A stretch of 64,000 bases of DNA from Istiophorus platypterus (taxonomy: Eukaryota > Chordata > Actinopteri > Istiophoriformes > Istiophoridae). A program made the translations under genes and the position numbers. Location of the stretch: the NCBI GenBank assembly GCA_016859345.1, contig CM029119.1, forward strand, positions 1,960,109 to 2,024,108, written 5' to 3'. This document shows, one piece after another, positions 31,551 through 43,546 of this stretch (positions are counted from its first letter, which is position 1; every line of letters starts with the position of its first letter). The notes under the pieces were generated by a model. It worked only from the letters and a program-made list of their open reading frames with translations, ran no database searches and was not told the origin of the DNA.

Positions 31551-34500
31551 TTAGGGTCCTTTTTGCTGCTGTGTTGCAACTTGTCTCAGTAAATCCTGGA
31601 AGTCAGGAGATAAGACCAGTTTGTGGTGGACATTTCCCAACACCATCATGTCTCCAGTCCGGCCATCAGACACACGCACAGACACCAGTTGCTGCGGAAG
31701 GAAGGAGAAATTGCAGTGACAGAGTAGCTCTGTGTTTCTGAGCTAACAAAAGAGAATACAGCTGTGAAGGAAAAGAACTATTGAATTGGATACCAAAGTC
31801 AATGGAACCCTGGGGTCTCTGGACTCCACGAACAAGAAGGGGTTAAACACAAAATTATTTTACTGACAAACTCGACTGGTTATGTGTTAACTGTTGAAAA
31901 ATTCTTCCAGTTATTTTTTACTGACAAAACTTATAATCGTTGGTATAGGATGAAAACTGGTCTCAAATCTTTTATCCGCATTCTACATTATTCTCAGACA
32001 GAGAATTTATCAGCTATGGAATTGTCAATCGGCTTACAATTCATAATATCAATTTTTTTACCTTGCTCACAAGTCCTAATGAGGCAATTAAGACCTGATG
32101 AGTTTATGAAGTTCTGAATGTTATACAAGTAGCCCAAACTTGTGCACATGCCCAAATTACCATTTATTTTTCTTCTATCTTTTAAGTTAGAGACAGAATC
32201 CACCTCCTCCTGCCCTCAGCTAGCACTAATTTGTCCTCAACACAGGAACATTAGAAACAGCCGTAAAACCTGATATATACTTAGGCATTTTCTCTCCTAT
32301 CGACCTTCACCAACTTCAATGATCTCTTTATCCAAACCATCTACCTGTCTCTTAGACCCCATCCCAACCAGGCTGCTTCAGGAAGTTCTAGTCTTAGTTA
32401 GCACTTCTATATTAGACATAATCAATCTGTCCCTATTATCAGGCTATGTACCGCAGTCTTTTAAGATAGCTTTAATTAAACCTCTTCTTAAAAAGCCTAC
32501 CCTTGATCCAGATGTTTTAGCCAACTATAGACCCATATCCAACCTTCCCTTTCTCTCTAAGACCCTTGAGAAAGCTGTCGCCAACCAGTTATGCGACTTT
32601 TTACATAATAGTTTATTTGAGGATTTTCAGTCAGGATTAAGAGGCATCATAGCACTGAGACAGAACTGGTGAAGGTTACAAATGATCTCCTAACAACATC
32701 AGATAAAGGACTTGTCTCCATACTTGTTCTGTTAGATCTTAGTGCCGCATTCGACACTATTGACCATCATATCCTATTACAGAGACTGGAGCATTTCATT
32801 GGCATCAAAATATTCGCTCTTAGCTGGTTAAAATCCTACTTATCAGATCGATTTCAATTTGTGCATGTTAACAATGAATCCTCCGTCTACTCAAAAGTTA
32901 GTCGAGGAGTTCCACAAGTTCCACCATCTTCTAGTTTGGGTCCGTGAAGCAGACACACTCTCCATGTTTAAGAGTCGGCTTAACTCCTTCTTTGGTACAG
33001 CTTATAGTTAGAACTGGCTCAGCTTTAGCTCAAGCCATCCCCTCATTATGCTGCTATAGGCCTAGACTACCATGATGCACCGAACTCCTCTCTTCTCCTC
33101 TTCCTCTCCATCTGTGCACATTAACATCCTATCAATGCTCGTTACTAACTGTCCTTCCCCTCTCCTGTAGGTCTGTGCTTCCTCATCTCTCTCCTTTTCC
33201 TCCTGTCGCTTTCTGCAGGTTTTTTTCTGATGCTCCTGAGTCTGGATCCATGGCTGCAGATCCACCTACTGCTCCATGAGCCTGATCAACACCCACTGCT
33301 TTAATTATTATGATTATCATTATGAGTCATCATTATGACTATTACATTTAGTCTTATTATTATTATTAGCCCTACCACTAAAAAAATTAGTTTTATTATT
33401 TGCTCATTATTATCATAGATTTTTATATTGTACCTGTATTGTGCTATGCTCTCTCTCCTCCCTCCTGCCTATCGAGGCAGACATGCCCCCACACCCCTAC
33501 TCCACCATGAGCCAGGACCTGTTCAACGTTTCTACCTGTTAAAAGGGAGTTATTTCATTGCCACTTTCTCCAAGTGCTTCTCATGGAGGAAATGTTGGGT
33601 CTCTGTATATAATAGCCTTAAAGATTAAGGTCTAGACCTGCTCTATATGAGAAGTGACTTTTGATAACTTCTGTTATGATTTGGTGCTATAGAAATTAAC
33701 TGATTTGAATTGAATTGACTACTGGGTGTATATTCCAAATAAAGATATCCATTGAAAAGTGTAGAATCTGATAAGGGAGTAAATTAAATTTTTATACCTT
33801 GTCTGTTGCTTAGTATACACTGTAGATTTAACTGACAAATGCAGGTTACATAGTGTTTATCAGTTAGTGGTAAAAATCACAAAAAATTATGTCTTTGTTG
33901 ATGACAAGTCATCATATCATCGTAAGCAGAATATTTTAGAGTTTAGACTGCTTATCAGACAAAACACGTTTGTCACCTTAGGCGCTAAAAAATTGTAATG
34001 GGCATATTTCATTTACATTTTACAGAAAAAAATAGCTGAGCCTTTTAGATTTCCAGAATGGACATGATTCATCCTGTGGGGAGCATTAGTGTAATCAGCA
34101 ACTATCACTGCAGTCTGCCTTTTAAATTTTGATAATCCATGTTTAGAGATAAAATATTTGGCTTGATTTTGGCACTAGAGGAAAGTTGTGAAGAAAACAA
34201 AAAAGACTGAAGATCAGCCTCTTGGGACCATGAATATCCACCATGAATTTTCTGTCAATCTGGGAATTAGTTTTCAAGAGGCCATCCTCAGAGCAAGTGT
34301 TACTCGGATGGATCAACCAGTCACAGTGACATCGAGATCAAAAAGTCACTTCTGTATCAATGGCTTAAGTTGATTCTCTAGCCTGCAACAATTTAATAGT
34401 GGTGTGCCACTTGTTTTTTACTGATAAATTCTATTTCCTAACAGTTTATGCCACTTAAAAATGGTATGCCACTCCTGCTGCTCAACGGGTAATGATATAA

Positions 34501-37500
34501 ACCATCACACCCCCTAATGAATATGCAAATTTGGTTAGCAAAAAGTGTGATTTTAATAGCACATCCATAAATCTTATTTACAGCATATAGGAAAGTTCCA
34601 GTTTTTGCTAACAACAGATAGGGAAGGAAAAACTTTACATTCATTTCTTTAAGGCACATTTGCTATTATAATACAATTATAATACATTATAATGTTATAA
34701 CCACACTTGCAGTACCTGCAGGAAGGAGAATGCAGTTCCCTCAGAGACATCCATGATGATGTTTCCCAGCTTCAGCTCAACCTTTCCTGACTTCCTGATT
34801 TGTAGTTTACCCAGAAATCCTTCTGGGAATTCTGACAGCACAGGACAGCCTTCCTTCATCACAGCCTGCTAAAGAGAAGAAGGGTTACACAACCTGTTTG
34901 TAACTGGCTGGTATTTGCTTTTTTGCACTGAAAAGGCCAGCAGCCGATATGGCTGACAGACTGTGATTCAGTGTCAAGCACCAAAAACAAATTTCCACCC
35001 TCATTTGTTTTGAGATTGTGGCAGAAAGGTAAGACACAAATGTGTCATAACCTGAGCAAGTAAAACCAGAATTATCTGCAAGGACATGTATTTAGAGGAA
35101 GCTGAGTTTATGCAGTAAAAACCCTCGTGACGGAGAACATAGTTCTGGAATTCACAGGTAACAGTGGGAAAAAAGAGGGTCAGTAATAACAAAAAGGAGA
35201 AAAGATGGGAATCACTGAGGGAAAATGCCTAATACGTCCCCAAATACAAACACTTAATGACATGAAAAACAAAAAAAAAAACTTGGACTGACAGCTAACC
35301 TAGACACCTTGAAACATGATGTAATCCAGACTGTATCTTTTTAATTGCATGTATTGAAATGATGCAATAGACTACAGATTATAATGAAAAAGAGTTCCAG
35401 GCATGTTACCATAGCAAAATCAGTTTAATTTTTCCTTCTTCGAGCTTACTTGTGCTTGTAGATGTGCAGGCCTCTTGTCTTCAGGCTTGCCTTCCTTCAT
35501 GGCAGATTTCTCTATTGTAGATCCTGCAGCAGGGTCCACCTTCTGTCCAGATGCTCTGCCCGGCATACAGTCAGGTAACTGTATGAAGAAGAGCTCTTCT
35601 CTGCCAGACAGGCTGAGATCCTGCAGCAGGTGTACCAGAGATGGCTGCTCTGGTTTGGGCAACTCTGTCCTGCTGTGGCTTACTCTGCCCTGAGCTCCAC
35701 AGACCAGGGGAGGGTTCTCTGGACCTGCCAACAAAACAACCACAACCCCGTCAATACAAGAACTGACTGCAATAGTTGTTCCATACACTCTCCAATGTCC
35801 ACTGCCCGAAATATCTCTCACAACAGGCAATCCATGTAAACATTTGGCAGATGTTAAATCAGACAATGCTGAGCTCTGCATCTCATACTTTCAGAAATGT
35901 AACTCCCTCCAACTCACCAGGCTCCTCCTATAGTAGCATTTAGTCATACACTCAGTGGGAACTTTATTAGGAACACCACACTAATACTGGGTAGAGCCTC
36001 TCTTTGCTTTTATACAGCCTCACTTCTTCATGAGCTAGATTCTAGAAGATGCTGGATACTTTCCTCTGAGATTCTTGTCCACGTTACATGAGTGCATTGA
36101 TGCATCATCTCTACGTATTGTCAGCTGCACATTCATGATGCCAATCTCCTGTTCTACCACATCCCAAAGGTGTTTTATTGGATTCAGATCTGGTGACTGG
36201 GGAGGCCCTTGGAGTTCACTGAACTCATTGTCATGTTTGTTAATCCAGTTTAAGATTTATGCTTTGTGACATGGAGCATTATCCTGCTGGAAGTAGCCTT
36301 TAGAAGATGGTAAACTGCGGCCATAAAGTGAAGCACAAGGTCAGCAGCAATACTCAAGACAGACTGTGGCATTCATACCATGACTGGTTGATATTAAGTG
36401 GCCAAGAAAACATCCCCACATCATTACACCACCACCAGCCTGGACTGTTGAGACACGGCAGGTTGGGTCCATGGATTCATGCTGTTGACTCCAGATTCTG
36501 ACCCGACCATCTGCTGCCTCAGTAGAAATCCAGGTTCCTAAGACCAGGCTACGTTTGCACAGTCTCCAACTGTCCAGCTTTTGTCAGCCTGTGTCCTCTT
36601 CAGCCTCAGATTTCTGTTCTTAGCCAACAGGACTGGAACCAGACGAGGTCTTCTGTTGTTGTAGCTCATCCATCTCAAGGCTGAAAGTGTTTTTCATCCT
36701 GAGATATTTTTCTGCTCACCACCAATTGTAAAGACTCTTAATCTGAGTTACTGTAGCCTGTCAGTCATCTCCAACCAGTCTGGACATTGTCGTCTGACCT
36801 CTCTCATCAACAAGGTGTTTCCATCTGCAGAACTGATTCTCTTTGGATGTTTTTGTCTATCAAACCATTCTAAGTAAACTCTAGAGACTGTTTTCTGTGA
36901 AAATCCCAGGAGATCAGCAGTTTCAAAAATACATAATTACTCAATGTGAAAATTAAGTGAAGCTCCTGACCTCTATCTGCATGTTCTTATGCAGTGCACT
37001 GCTGCCACATGATTGGCTGATTGGATAATTGCATGAATAAGCAGATGTACAGGTGTTCCTAATAAAGTGCTCGATGAGTGTATGTGAAATTCATATGTTT
37101 CTGTACCATGTTTATATCCATTAAATTGAAATTAAATTTTTGTTAACCACGGGACAGTCAAACTGCTCAGATTTGTTTCAGTGCATTGTATGAGCAGTGT
37201 CACACTTCAAACTAAAATGTGTAATTCTACAATAGATGGTTGAAACCTTGAATGTCCAGACTGAAATTTGCTCCTTGTTAACGGCCATGTAATGTGACAC
37301 TAGTGTTCAGACAGTAGCAACAGATGAAGTAAGAGGTCATTTTTCTCACATTTTGTGGTCAACAGTGTTTGACTCTTGATCAAGCTACTGGACTGGTACA
37401 GAGGCAGCTGGATGGGTGTCTGCTTGGTGTCATTCCTCAGATCTGGATCATCTATGAACTGTAGGTGCAGAAAATAATTTTAGTCATGAACTGATTAGGC

Positions 37501-40500
37501 AGCAATGTGGGGTTCATTATCTTACCCAAGGACACTTTGACATGGTGGACAACTGCTCTACCACCTAAACCACAGCTAATGGTAAATAATCCTATTGATG
37601 AATATGTTATTTAAACCTTACCAATTCTGTGACTAGCTGATATTCATAGAGCTTTCAATCAGGCCCACAGAACTTTATTTTCAAGACTTTTGAGTTGAGA
37701 CTTAATTCTTGGATAGCAGCAGCTTTCTGCTGTGGTGTTTTCAGCACATCTTGTTGCGCCCCCTCAAAAAAAAAATATATATATAAATGCAGCTTTAAGG
37801 AAAGTTTCACAATTTGAATAGTCTGTCTTAAACCAATAGTTTGGTAATCATTTAAACAATGAAACTTTTTTTTTGCTTGTTCTAATCATTTCTCCTGTTC
37901 ATACTGGTTGTAGTCACACAGGTCTGAGACCAAGAGTGAACATTAGCTGTTGGAGTTTTTGGAGTCAAATAAGGCCAAGTATGAATGGTTGTTAAATCTC
38001 CTGGGAAGCGATGAAGGGACAGCATTGTAGGTGGGGGATACCGCCTGAAATACCCCCTACTTGCAATGCAACCCCTGAGGTTAAATACCTGTTTTTCCCC
38101 ACCAGCCAGTCAGAACTGAGGAATCCTCTTGGATGAGAGGAGAAAAATCTTCAAGATCTACAACCAAGTCCAGTTGTCCTTTATTCAAATCTTCTTAGAT
38201 AGCCTTTTTAGTACTAAATTAGCTCTTAATAGCAATACAGTCTATTTTAATGTCCATCTGGGCACTGGACTATTGTTTTAAGACTGACTTAAATTTGAAA
38301 CTTTCCTTTAAAATAGCAGCTAGCAGGAAGTACTCACATCATCCCTCTGTAGTTTACGGAGTATCTCATCTTCATCCTCCTCTGAATTTCTCCTTTCTTT
38401 CTTCACCAAATTACTCACAGGAGAGGTGGTGGAGTCACACAGGTCTGTAGCACCACGCCAGCCTGAACAGAGGGTTTGATTGTGAGGGAAGGAGAACCTA
38501 AAATGCTACTGTAACTGAACCCCTTGCGGCCATGCTTAAATTCCCTTTAAAAGAAATAACGGTAAAGACAAGAGAAGGTGTGCACCTGTTTTGCATTGAG
38601 TGTCAGCCGGACCCTGTTCAAAGATAGAGTGAGACTGAATGGTCTGTGGCCTCTCTCTCCTCTTCCCTCTGTTTTCCCTCACTCCTTTTCTCTCAACTCT
38701 CTCTCTTTTCTCCATTTTTGGAGCCGCATTTATCCTTTCCTTTAACCTGGGAAAGACACGACATTATAAACATTAAACAACATCCTGCACAAAATATACA
38801 GTACAGACCATATAATCATCTTATTGATGGTCACTCACTTATTTTTGCTTTTCCTCACAGCGTTGACATTTGGCTCGTAGGTCTTCTTCAGAAAAAGACA
38901 ATAGAGAGAAATATGAAACATTGCTAACACCAAGTATTTCTTCGTTGGGTTTCAAAACAAATCTGCTACATTTACATGGTGTATTTCATATGCTGGCAAT
39001 ACTTTTCTGTAAGATTCAATATTACATGTCTATAAACTGTGTTTGCATGTTAGTGATGATGGACATTTCTTTCTAATTAGCAGATTACATTTTTTCTTTA
39101 TAACTAGCTTTTTATTTGTTGAGCCTGACCTCTGACCTCTCTCTGAAAGAGGGAAATATGTTCTCTCACCAAGTAGAAATATCACATTATCATTTTAATC
39201 CGTTAAGCAAGAACAAACCTGATCTTCCATGGTCGTATTTGCCCTCAACTAAGGAGCCTGTGGGTTTAAATCAGTATTCTCCTTTACAAAAACACGTTTT
39301 GTGTTGCTTTGCATTGTGCATTAAATGGTCTTGAAACTTTCAGTTTGTGGCTAACACGAGATTGGTCATATGAAGTTCGACAAAATGGTGACATGCCAAC
39401 AACAGACTTCCGGCACATATATTTTACTGCGACTGATCAAATAATTTTCCAAGAGCCGTATGTTCATCTGTACATAAATATACATCTATTTACACACACA
39501 CATACACACACACACTCACATACACACACATACACAGTATATAACTATCTATACATATATGTATAAATTTACAATCTGATTGTGTAGTTAAAATGAGGAT
39601 TTAGGGAAAAATATAATTTTGATTAAAAAAACAACTGCATGTATGTAAACAAAAATATAACATGTCACCTGAGAAAAAGTTAAAACAATTCTCATGGAAT
39701 TGTCGCTGGAAAACTGACCCTTTGAATGACTGTGTTTTGAAAGGGAAGAATGATTTGCTACTCTATTTTCAGTGAGTAATTGTACCTCTGATATTGTTCA
39801 TTTAAGCACACAATGGAGGCTAATACGCAGCAGGAGGCAGGGACCTGAAATCAGCATATAAATGCCAGCTTCAGAGAGCAGGAGGTCAAGACGACAACTA
39901 GAAAGTAGGTGGAACGAAAATGAAAAAAACAACTGGTGCTGAAAACCTATCAAATGAACTTATGAAATCACCTAGTCTACTTTCTATTCTGCTTCATCTG
40001 CTTATTTACTATTTTGAAAATAGTAATCAAAAATAAGACACTTCCAAACTGCTGCTCTGTTGTTAAAACCGGGATTTTATAACCAAGGAGGTGTCTGACA
40101 TAATCACCAGAGACATAAGTAAAAGGCAACAGCTGTGCTGGGATTTTAGCTATATCTACTTTTAAAATGACCACTTGGAGAGAAGTCTGTAAATCCAGTG
40201 ACAAAGGTGTTCAGATGGCAACACTGGCTCCCAGCACACTACAAGAAAAATTCTGCCATCTGCTGGTTCTCTACCGGAACAGTAAAGCCTGTAGCAAGAC
40301 ATCTTAGTGTTTCTTACTTGACAGTAATTACAGTTTTGAGCACCAGCCATGTTTCTACCATCTTAGAAATATTTCAATAACATTATCTTTCCTCACTCTT
40401 TAAACATTGACACAATTTTACATGCTTTTATGTCTTCATGCTTTAATTATTGAAAAGGCTTCTCCCTTTCACCGTGCAGACTTCAGAACAGGAAGCCATG

Positions 40501-41176
40501 ACCACATCGCTCCCATTTCAGCCTCTTTACACTGGCTTCCATTGATTCAGAATATATTTTTAGTGATTAATTTTAAGGATCTTCGTTGCCTCCCTCCCAG
40601 CGACAGCTGTGACCTCTTCCTGCCATATGAGACAGTGCACAGTTTGAGATTCTCAGGCAGAAGTATTTTATCGGGCAATGGACATGCCCATCATCAACAT
40701 GGGAGAGTTACAAGTTTAATTTATTCAGTATGTATCTGCTGTGTGTCTGACACATGTATACATCCCCACATACTGTCCCTTTTCTTCTAGTTTTCTCTTG
40801 TTTCTGAAGGTAACTGAGTGTCAGTAGTGTCCTGTGAGCCCATGGGGCCACTCACCTTTAGGCATATTATACTTATATTGTTCCCTCTCTTCGTCTGAAT
40901 CTCTGCCTGTAGGTATTTTAATTCTAATATTCAGTTCTTGCTCGGTTTTTGGTGTCTAGACTCGGTTGTGTCTTTGATTACCTTTGGTTTTTTGAAGCCT
41001 CCCCCCAGTGTCAGGTCGCGGGTCCTGAGGGACGTCAGTCTTCCAGGAGGAGTCGGGGAGGACGGAGCCCTCGCCGCCGTCCCTGGGCGCCCTAGGCCCG
41101 CGGTGACACCGAGCCCGGCCCCGCTCCAGAGACCGGAGGGGCCGGGGCCACTCGCCGCCTCCCCCGAGTCCGACAT
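31551..41176 (-). CDS. polr3d: RNA polymerase III subunit RPC4
   Basis: RPC4 pairs with RPC5 (POLR3E) in the TFIIF-like subcomplex of RNA polymerase III, which transcribes tRNA and 5S genes and aids termination and reinitiation. Minus-strand exons in order: 41176-40982, 38885-38839, 38746-38586, 38462-38338, 37458-37350, 35724-35450, 34868-34716 and 31691-31551. All phases close; 401 aa against 398 in human. Landmarks: LTSLRTRDLTLGGG (48-60), KTYEPNVNAVRKSK, IQSHSIFEQGPA, the acidic EEDEDEILRKLQRDD, IDDPDLRNDT, LVHLLQDLSLSGREELFF, and the C-terminal RPC4 fold with GKLQIRKSGKVELKLGN and FLQQLVSVRV. The ATG chosen is the first in frame; the upstream extension has only a GTG and a (GTTTTT)n-derived sequence. 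Exons 2 and 7 could each start three bases later at an alternative acceptor. Introns contain a Tc1 fossil and LINE pieces. Confidence 0.94.
32200..33720 (+). mobile_element. Internally deleted L2-type LINE in last polr3d intron
   Basis: On the plus strand, antisense to polr3d, a reverse transcriptase segment runs from about 32319 to 32940 with LLDPIPTRLLQEVL, IKPLLKKPTLDPDVLANYRP and the catalytic-domain block LVLLDLSAAFDTIDHH. It needs one frameshift near 32670. After SRGVPQ the sequence jumps at about 32945 straight to the non-coding 3' region, so the YADD core and RT C-terminus are deleted. The 3' tail ends near gctatagaaattaactgatt and gaattgaattga at about 33718. The copy is dead. Confidence 0.85.
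33721..34715. other. Rest of polr3d intron 7
   Basis: AT-rich intronic sequence between the LINE copy and polr3d exon 7. No exon-like block or named repeat was recognised. Confidence 0.5.
35947..37082 (-). mobile_element. Degenerate Tc1-like transposon in polr3d intron 5
   Basis: The element is flanked by inverted repeats of about 31 bp: left tacactcagtgggaacttta, right (minus strand) tacactcatcgagcacttta, both continuing ttaggaacacc. On the minus strand the 3' part encodes a clear Tc1-family transposase C-terminus, with FQQDNAPCHKA (about 36295-36262) and GPPQSPDLNPIKHLWDVV (about 36215-36155). The HTH region is recognisable near 36930-36840. Stops interrupt the frame. It lies in the same orientation as polr3d, between its exons 5 and 6. 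Confidence 0.85.
38747..38838. other. polr3d: Short polr3d intron 2
   Basis: A 92-base intron with GTGAGT donor and CCCAG acceptor on the minus strand, unusually compact next to the multi-kilobase introns on either side of the gene. Confidence 0.7.
40253..40266 (-). promoter_or_regulatory. CTCF-type motif in polr3d intron 1
   Basis: The minus strand reads CCAGCAGATGGCAG, which fits the CTCF core CCASYAGRKGGCRS at all 14 positions. Occupancy cannot be judged from sequence. Confidence 0.45.
40440..40690 (+). mobile_element. LINE reverse transcriptase C-terminal fragment
   Basis: The plus-strand frame contains HDHIAPISASLHWLPL followed by FLVINFKDLRCLPPSD and LFLPYETVHSLRFSG. This corresponds to the C-terminal block of fish L2-like LINE proteins (HITPIL..LHWLPV..RI.FKIL). 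The fragment is truncated at both ends. Confidence 0.6.
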
Positions 41177-41830
41177 TCTGGGGAATCGGGTCTTCCCTTT
41201 AATGTTGTGCTTATTTAGGCGTTGCCCCCAACGGAACTCTCTGTTTTTGTTTTTGTTTTTGTTTTTGTTTCCAGCGTGCGACACGCTCCTCGCCTTTATT
41301 TTGAAAGTGTCTCACTCCTCCTGTCTGCGTAAAGCGAAAATAGCCTGAGACGCGTTCAAGCGGGCAGGAAGCCGCAGTGAGATCGGGTCGGTCCGAGCCC
41401 CGGTTCACGTCTACGGGCCAGTTTCTGGCTTCTCGGCCATGTCGTTCACACAGGCACCGCGATCCGAAACCGGCTCGTCCACACAGAAACACGCAGGTTC
41501 CTCAGGAACTGGAGAACATTAGCGCCGGTTGTATCCGGTGCTGCAGCGCATACGATTCTTCCTGATGGCTGCGCACGAAAAGCACTTCATCTTTGACACA
41601 TCTCGGTCCTTCACCGCGGGTTTTCCGGGCGGTAGCTGTAGAAAAACGTACGGGTCCGAGTAAAAACGTCGGATATATTCAACCAGTGTCATTATTCCAT
41701 AGGTTTGATTCCCCCTCCAGTTTCATTTGGTCGCTTTAAACAGGTCTAGTTTCCGTCCGAGCTGCGCTGCTATTGTTGTCGTTCAAACTGGGCTCCACAG
41801 GTGACACCACCAGGGGGCGCTGTTTGTCCG
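41177..41830 (-). promoter_or_regulatory. polr3d: CpG-rich promoter and 5' UTR of polr3d
   Basis: GC- and CpG-rich sequence extends from polr3d exon 1 upstream to about 41830. A ctgcgcac segment near 41566 resembles half of an NRF-1 site. A (GTTTTT)n stretch at about 41240-41270 lies in the presumed 5' UTR. The far edge is marked by a strong CTCF motif. Confidence 0.5.
41807..41822 (+). promoter_or_regulatory. Strong CTCF consensus motif
   Basis: CCACCAGGGGGCGCTG is a textbook vertebrate CTCF core on the plus strand. It sits at the distal edge of the polr3d CpG island and about 70 bp before the minisatellite, a typical insulator position. Confidence 0.7.
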
Positions 41831-41888
41831 GTGTCCAGTCCAAGTAGTAATTCCCTGATGGATCGTAACCTGGTACTGGTAATCCTGT

Positions 41889-42495
41889 AACACACTGAGG
41901 TACCTCTTAGTAGTAACACACTGAGGTACCTCTTAGTAATAACACACTGAGGTACCTCTTAGTAGTAACACACTGAGGTACCTCTTAGTAATAACACACT
42001 GAGGTACCTCTTAGTAATAACACACTGAGGTACCTCTTAGTAGTAACACACTGAGGTACCTCTTAGTAATAACACACTGAGGTACCTCTTAGTAGTAACA
42101 CACTGAGGTACCTCTTAGTAATAACACACTGAGGTACCTCTTAGTAATAACACACTGAGGTACCTCTTAGTAGTAACACACTGAAGTACCTCTTAGTAAT
42201 AACACACTGAGGTACCTCTTAGTAGTAACACACTGAGGTACCTCTTAGTAATAACACACTGAGGTACCTCTTAGTAGTAACACACTGAGGTACCTCTTAG
42301 TAGTAATACACTGAGGTACCTCTTAGTAATAACACACTGAGGTACCTCTTAGTAGTAACACACTGAGGTACCTCTTAGTAATAACACACTGAGGTACCTC
42401 TTAGTAATAACACACTGAGGTACCTCTTAGTAGTAACACACTGAGGTACCTCTTAGTAATAACACACTGAGGTACCTCTTAGTATTAACACACTG
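41889..42495. repeat. 26-bp minisatellite with higher-order structure
   Basis: About 23 tandem copies of a 26-bp unit built around acactgaggtacctcttagt. Each unit contains the perfect 10-bp palindrome GAGGTACCTC. Units differ mainly at one base (TAGTAGTAAC, type G; TAGTAATAAC, type A). Their order is largely a repeating block of five, G-A-G-A-A, giving a 130-bp higher-order period. Rare private variants are ctgaagtacc (near 42181), aataca (near 42305) and the terminal agtatt. Confidence 0.95.
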
Positions 42496-42553
42496 TTGTG
42501 TAGGCAGAGAAGAAGTTAAAAGGGCGGTTTATGTAGACTAGAAGGGTCGTTTG

Positions 42554-42745
42554 AACAAGTGGCAGAGATGGAGGGATTCTGGAGAGTGAGGCTGAGAGGC
42601 TGGTGATGGGGGAGGCACACGAGGGAATCATCTTCCATGACAGACAGGCTGTTTTCCGTGGATTTCTCGAGCTCATTCCTCCTACAAATGCTGTGGTGGT
42701 GAATGAAAATGGCCAGCCCCAGTTTTGTGAACAAAGTAGTGTGTG
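42554..42745 (+). other. Coding-like stretch of unknown origin
   Basis: After an in-frame stop at 42551, an open frame of about 64 codons reads through HEGIIFHDRQAVFRGFLELI and PPTNAVVVNENGQPQFCEQ and then stops in a GT-rich run. The composition looks like real protein rather than repeat translation, but I cannot name a family and there is no strong ATG or convincing upstream acceptor. It could be a lone exon, a pseudogene or chance. Confidence 0.2.
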
Positions 42746-43159
42746 TGTATAGGTAAACATTTATAAATTTTTTTTTAATAGTTTTTGTCAGATTAATTTT
42801 CTGACACTCTAACCTCATTCTAACATCAATATAAAATCTAGTAAATTCAAATGTGAAATATACATAGCTGATTGAAAAAGTATGATTGGTTTTACCAGCA
42901 TGTGGTAAGAGGAGAACTGCATCTATGTATTGCATTTTAGTATTTTGCAAAATGTGCCAAAACATTTTATTTTGGTTGAACATGGTGCCAATAACAGCTT
43001 GAGTAGTGCTGTGACCAGTTGTATTAATACTGCAGGGTTTTGAGGAACAATTTTGAGAATGAGGATAGTGTTTTGAGGAAATGCACCAAAGAGATTGAGG
43101 AAACTTTAAACACAACCTTCTCAACCTCTTCCTGTATTGTCAACTGCCTGTTGAAGGTC

Positions 43160-43546
43160 CAAGGCCAATTAACACCCACTGCTTTAATTATTATGATTAT
43201 TAATGTTACCATTTCATTTAGTTCTATCAGTAATATTATCAGTACTGTTAGTATAACTATAGTATATATAGGTATAAGTCTCTCTCTCTCTCTCAACCCA
43301 GCCAATCGAGGCAGACCCCCCCCCCCCACCACCATGAGCCAGGATCTGTTCAACGTTTCTACCTGTTATAAGGGGTTTTTTGTTGCCACTGTCTCCAAGT
43401 GCTGCTCATGGGGGAAATGTTGGGTCTCTGTAAATAACAACTGTAAAGAGTCTGGTCTAGACCTGCTCAATATGAAAAGTGCCCTGAGACAACATCTGGT
43501 ATGATATCGCGCTGTATAAATAAAACTGACCAGAACTGAATTGAAT
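43160..43546 (+). mobile_element. L2-type LINE 3' tail
   Basis: Shares the blocks ttaacacccactgctttaat, atgagccaggatctgttcaa and caacgtttctacctgtta with the 33.3-33.7 kb copy, and ends aataaaactgaccagaactg then aattgaat. There is no coding sequence. It is a 5'-truncated insertion. Confidence 0.75.

Larger units (their letters stand above)
38886..40981. other. polr3d: polr3d intron 1
   Basis: Contains an interrupted (CA)n tract at about 39493-39536, a LINE C-terminal fragment at about 40440-40690 and a CTCF-type motif at 40253-40266. No other gene was found on either strand. Confidence 0.55.

Noticed and set aside
41177..41284. N-terminal extension of polr3d upstream of MSDSG
   Set aside because: The upstream frame starts with GTG, not ATG, and encodes a (GTTTTT)n-derived Asn-Lys run. 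The ATG at 41176 fits the vertebrate N-terminus.
42516..43124. 202-codon open frame on the minus strand
   Set aside because: Composition is mixed and Cys/His/Phe-rich with no domain, and it crosses the (GT)-rich run and AT-rich DNA. It is probably chance; the opposite strand looks more coding-like.
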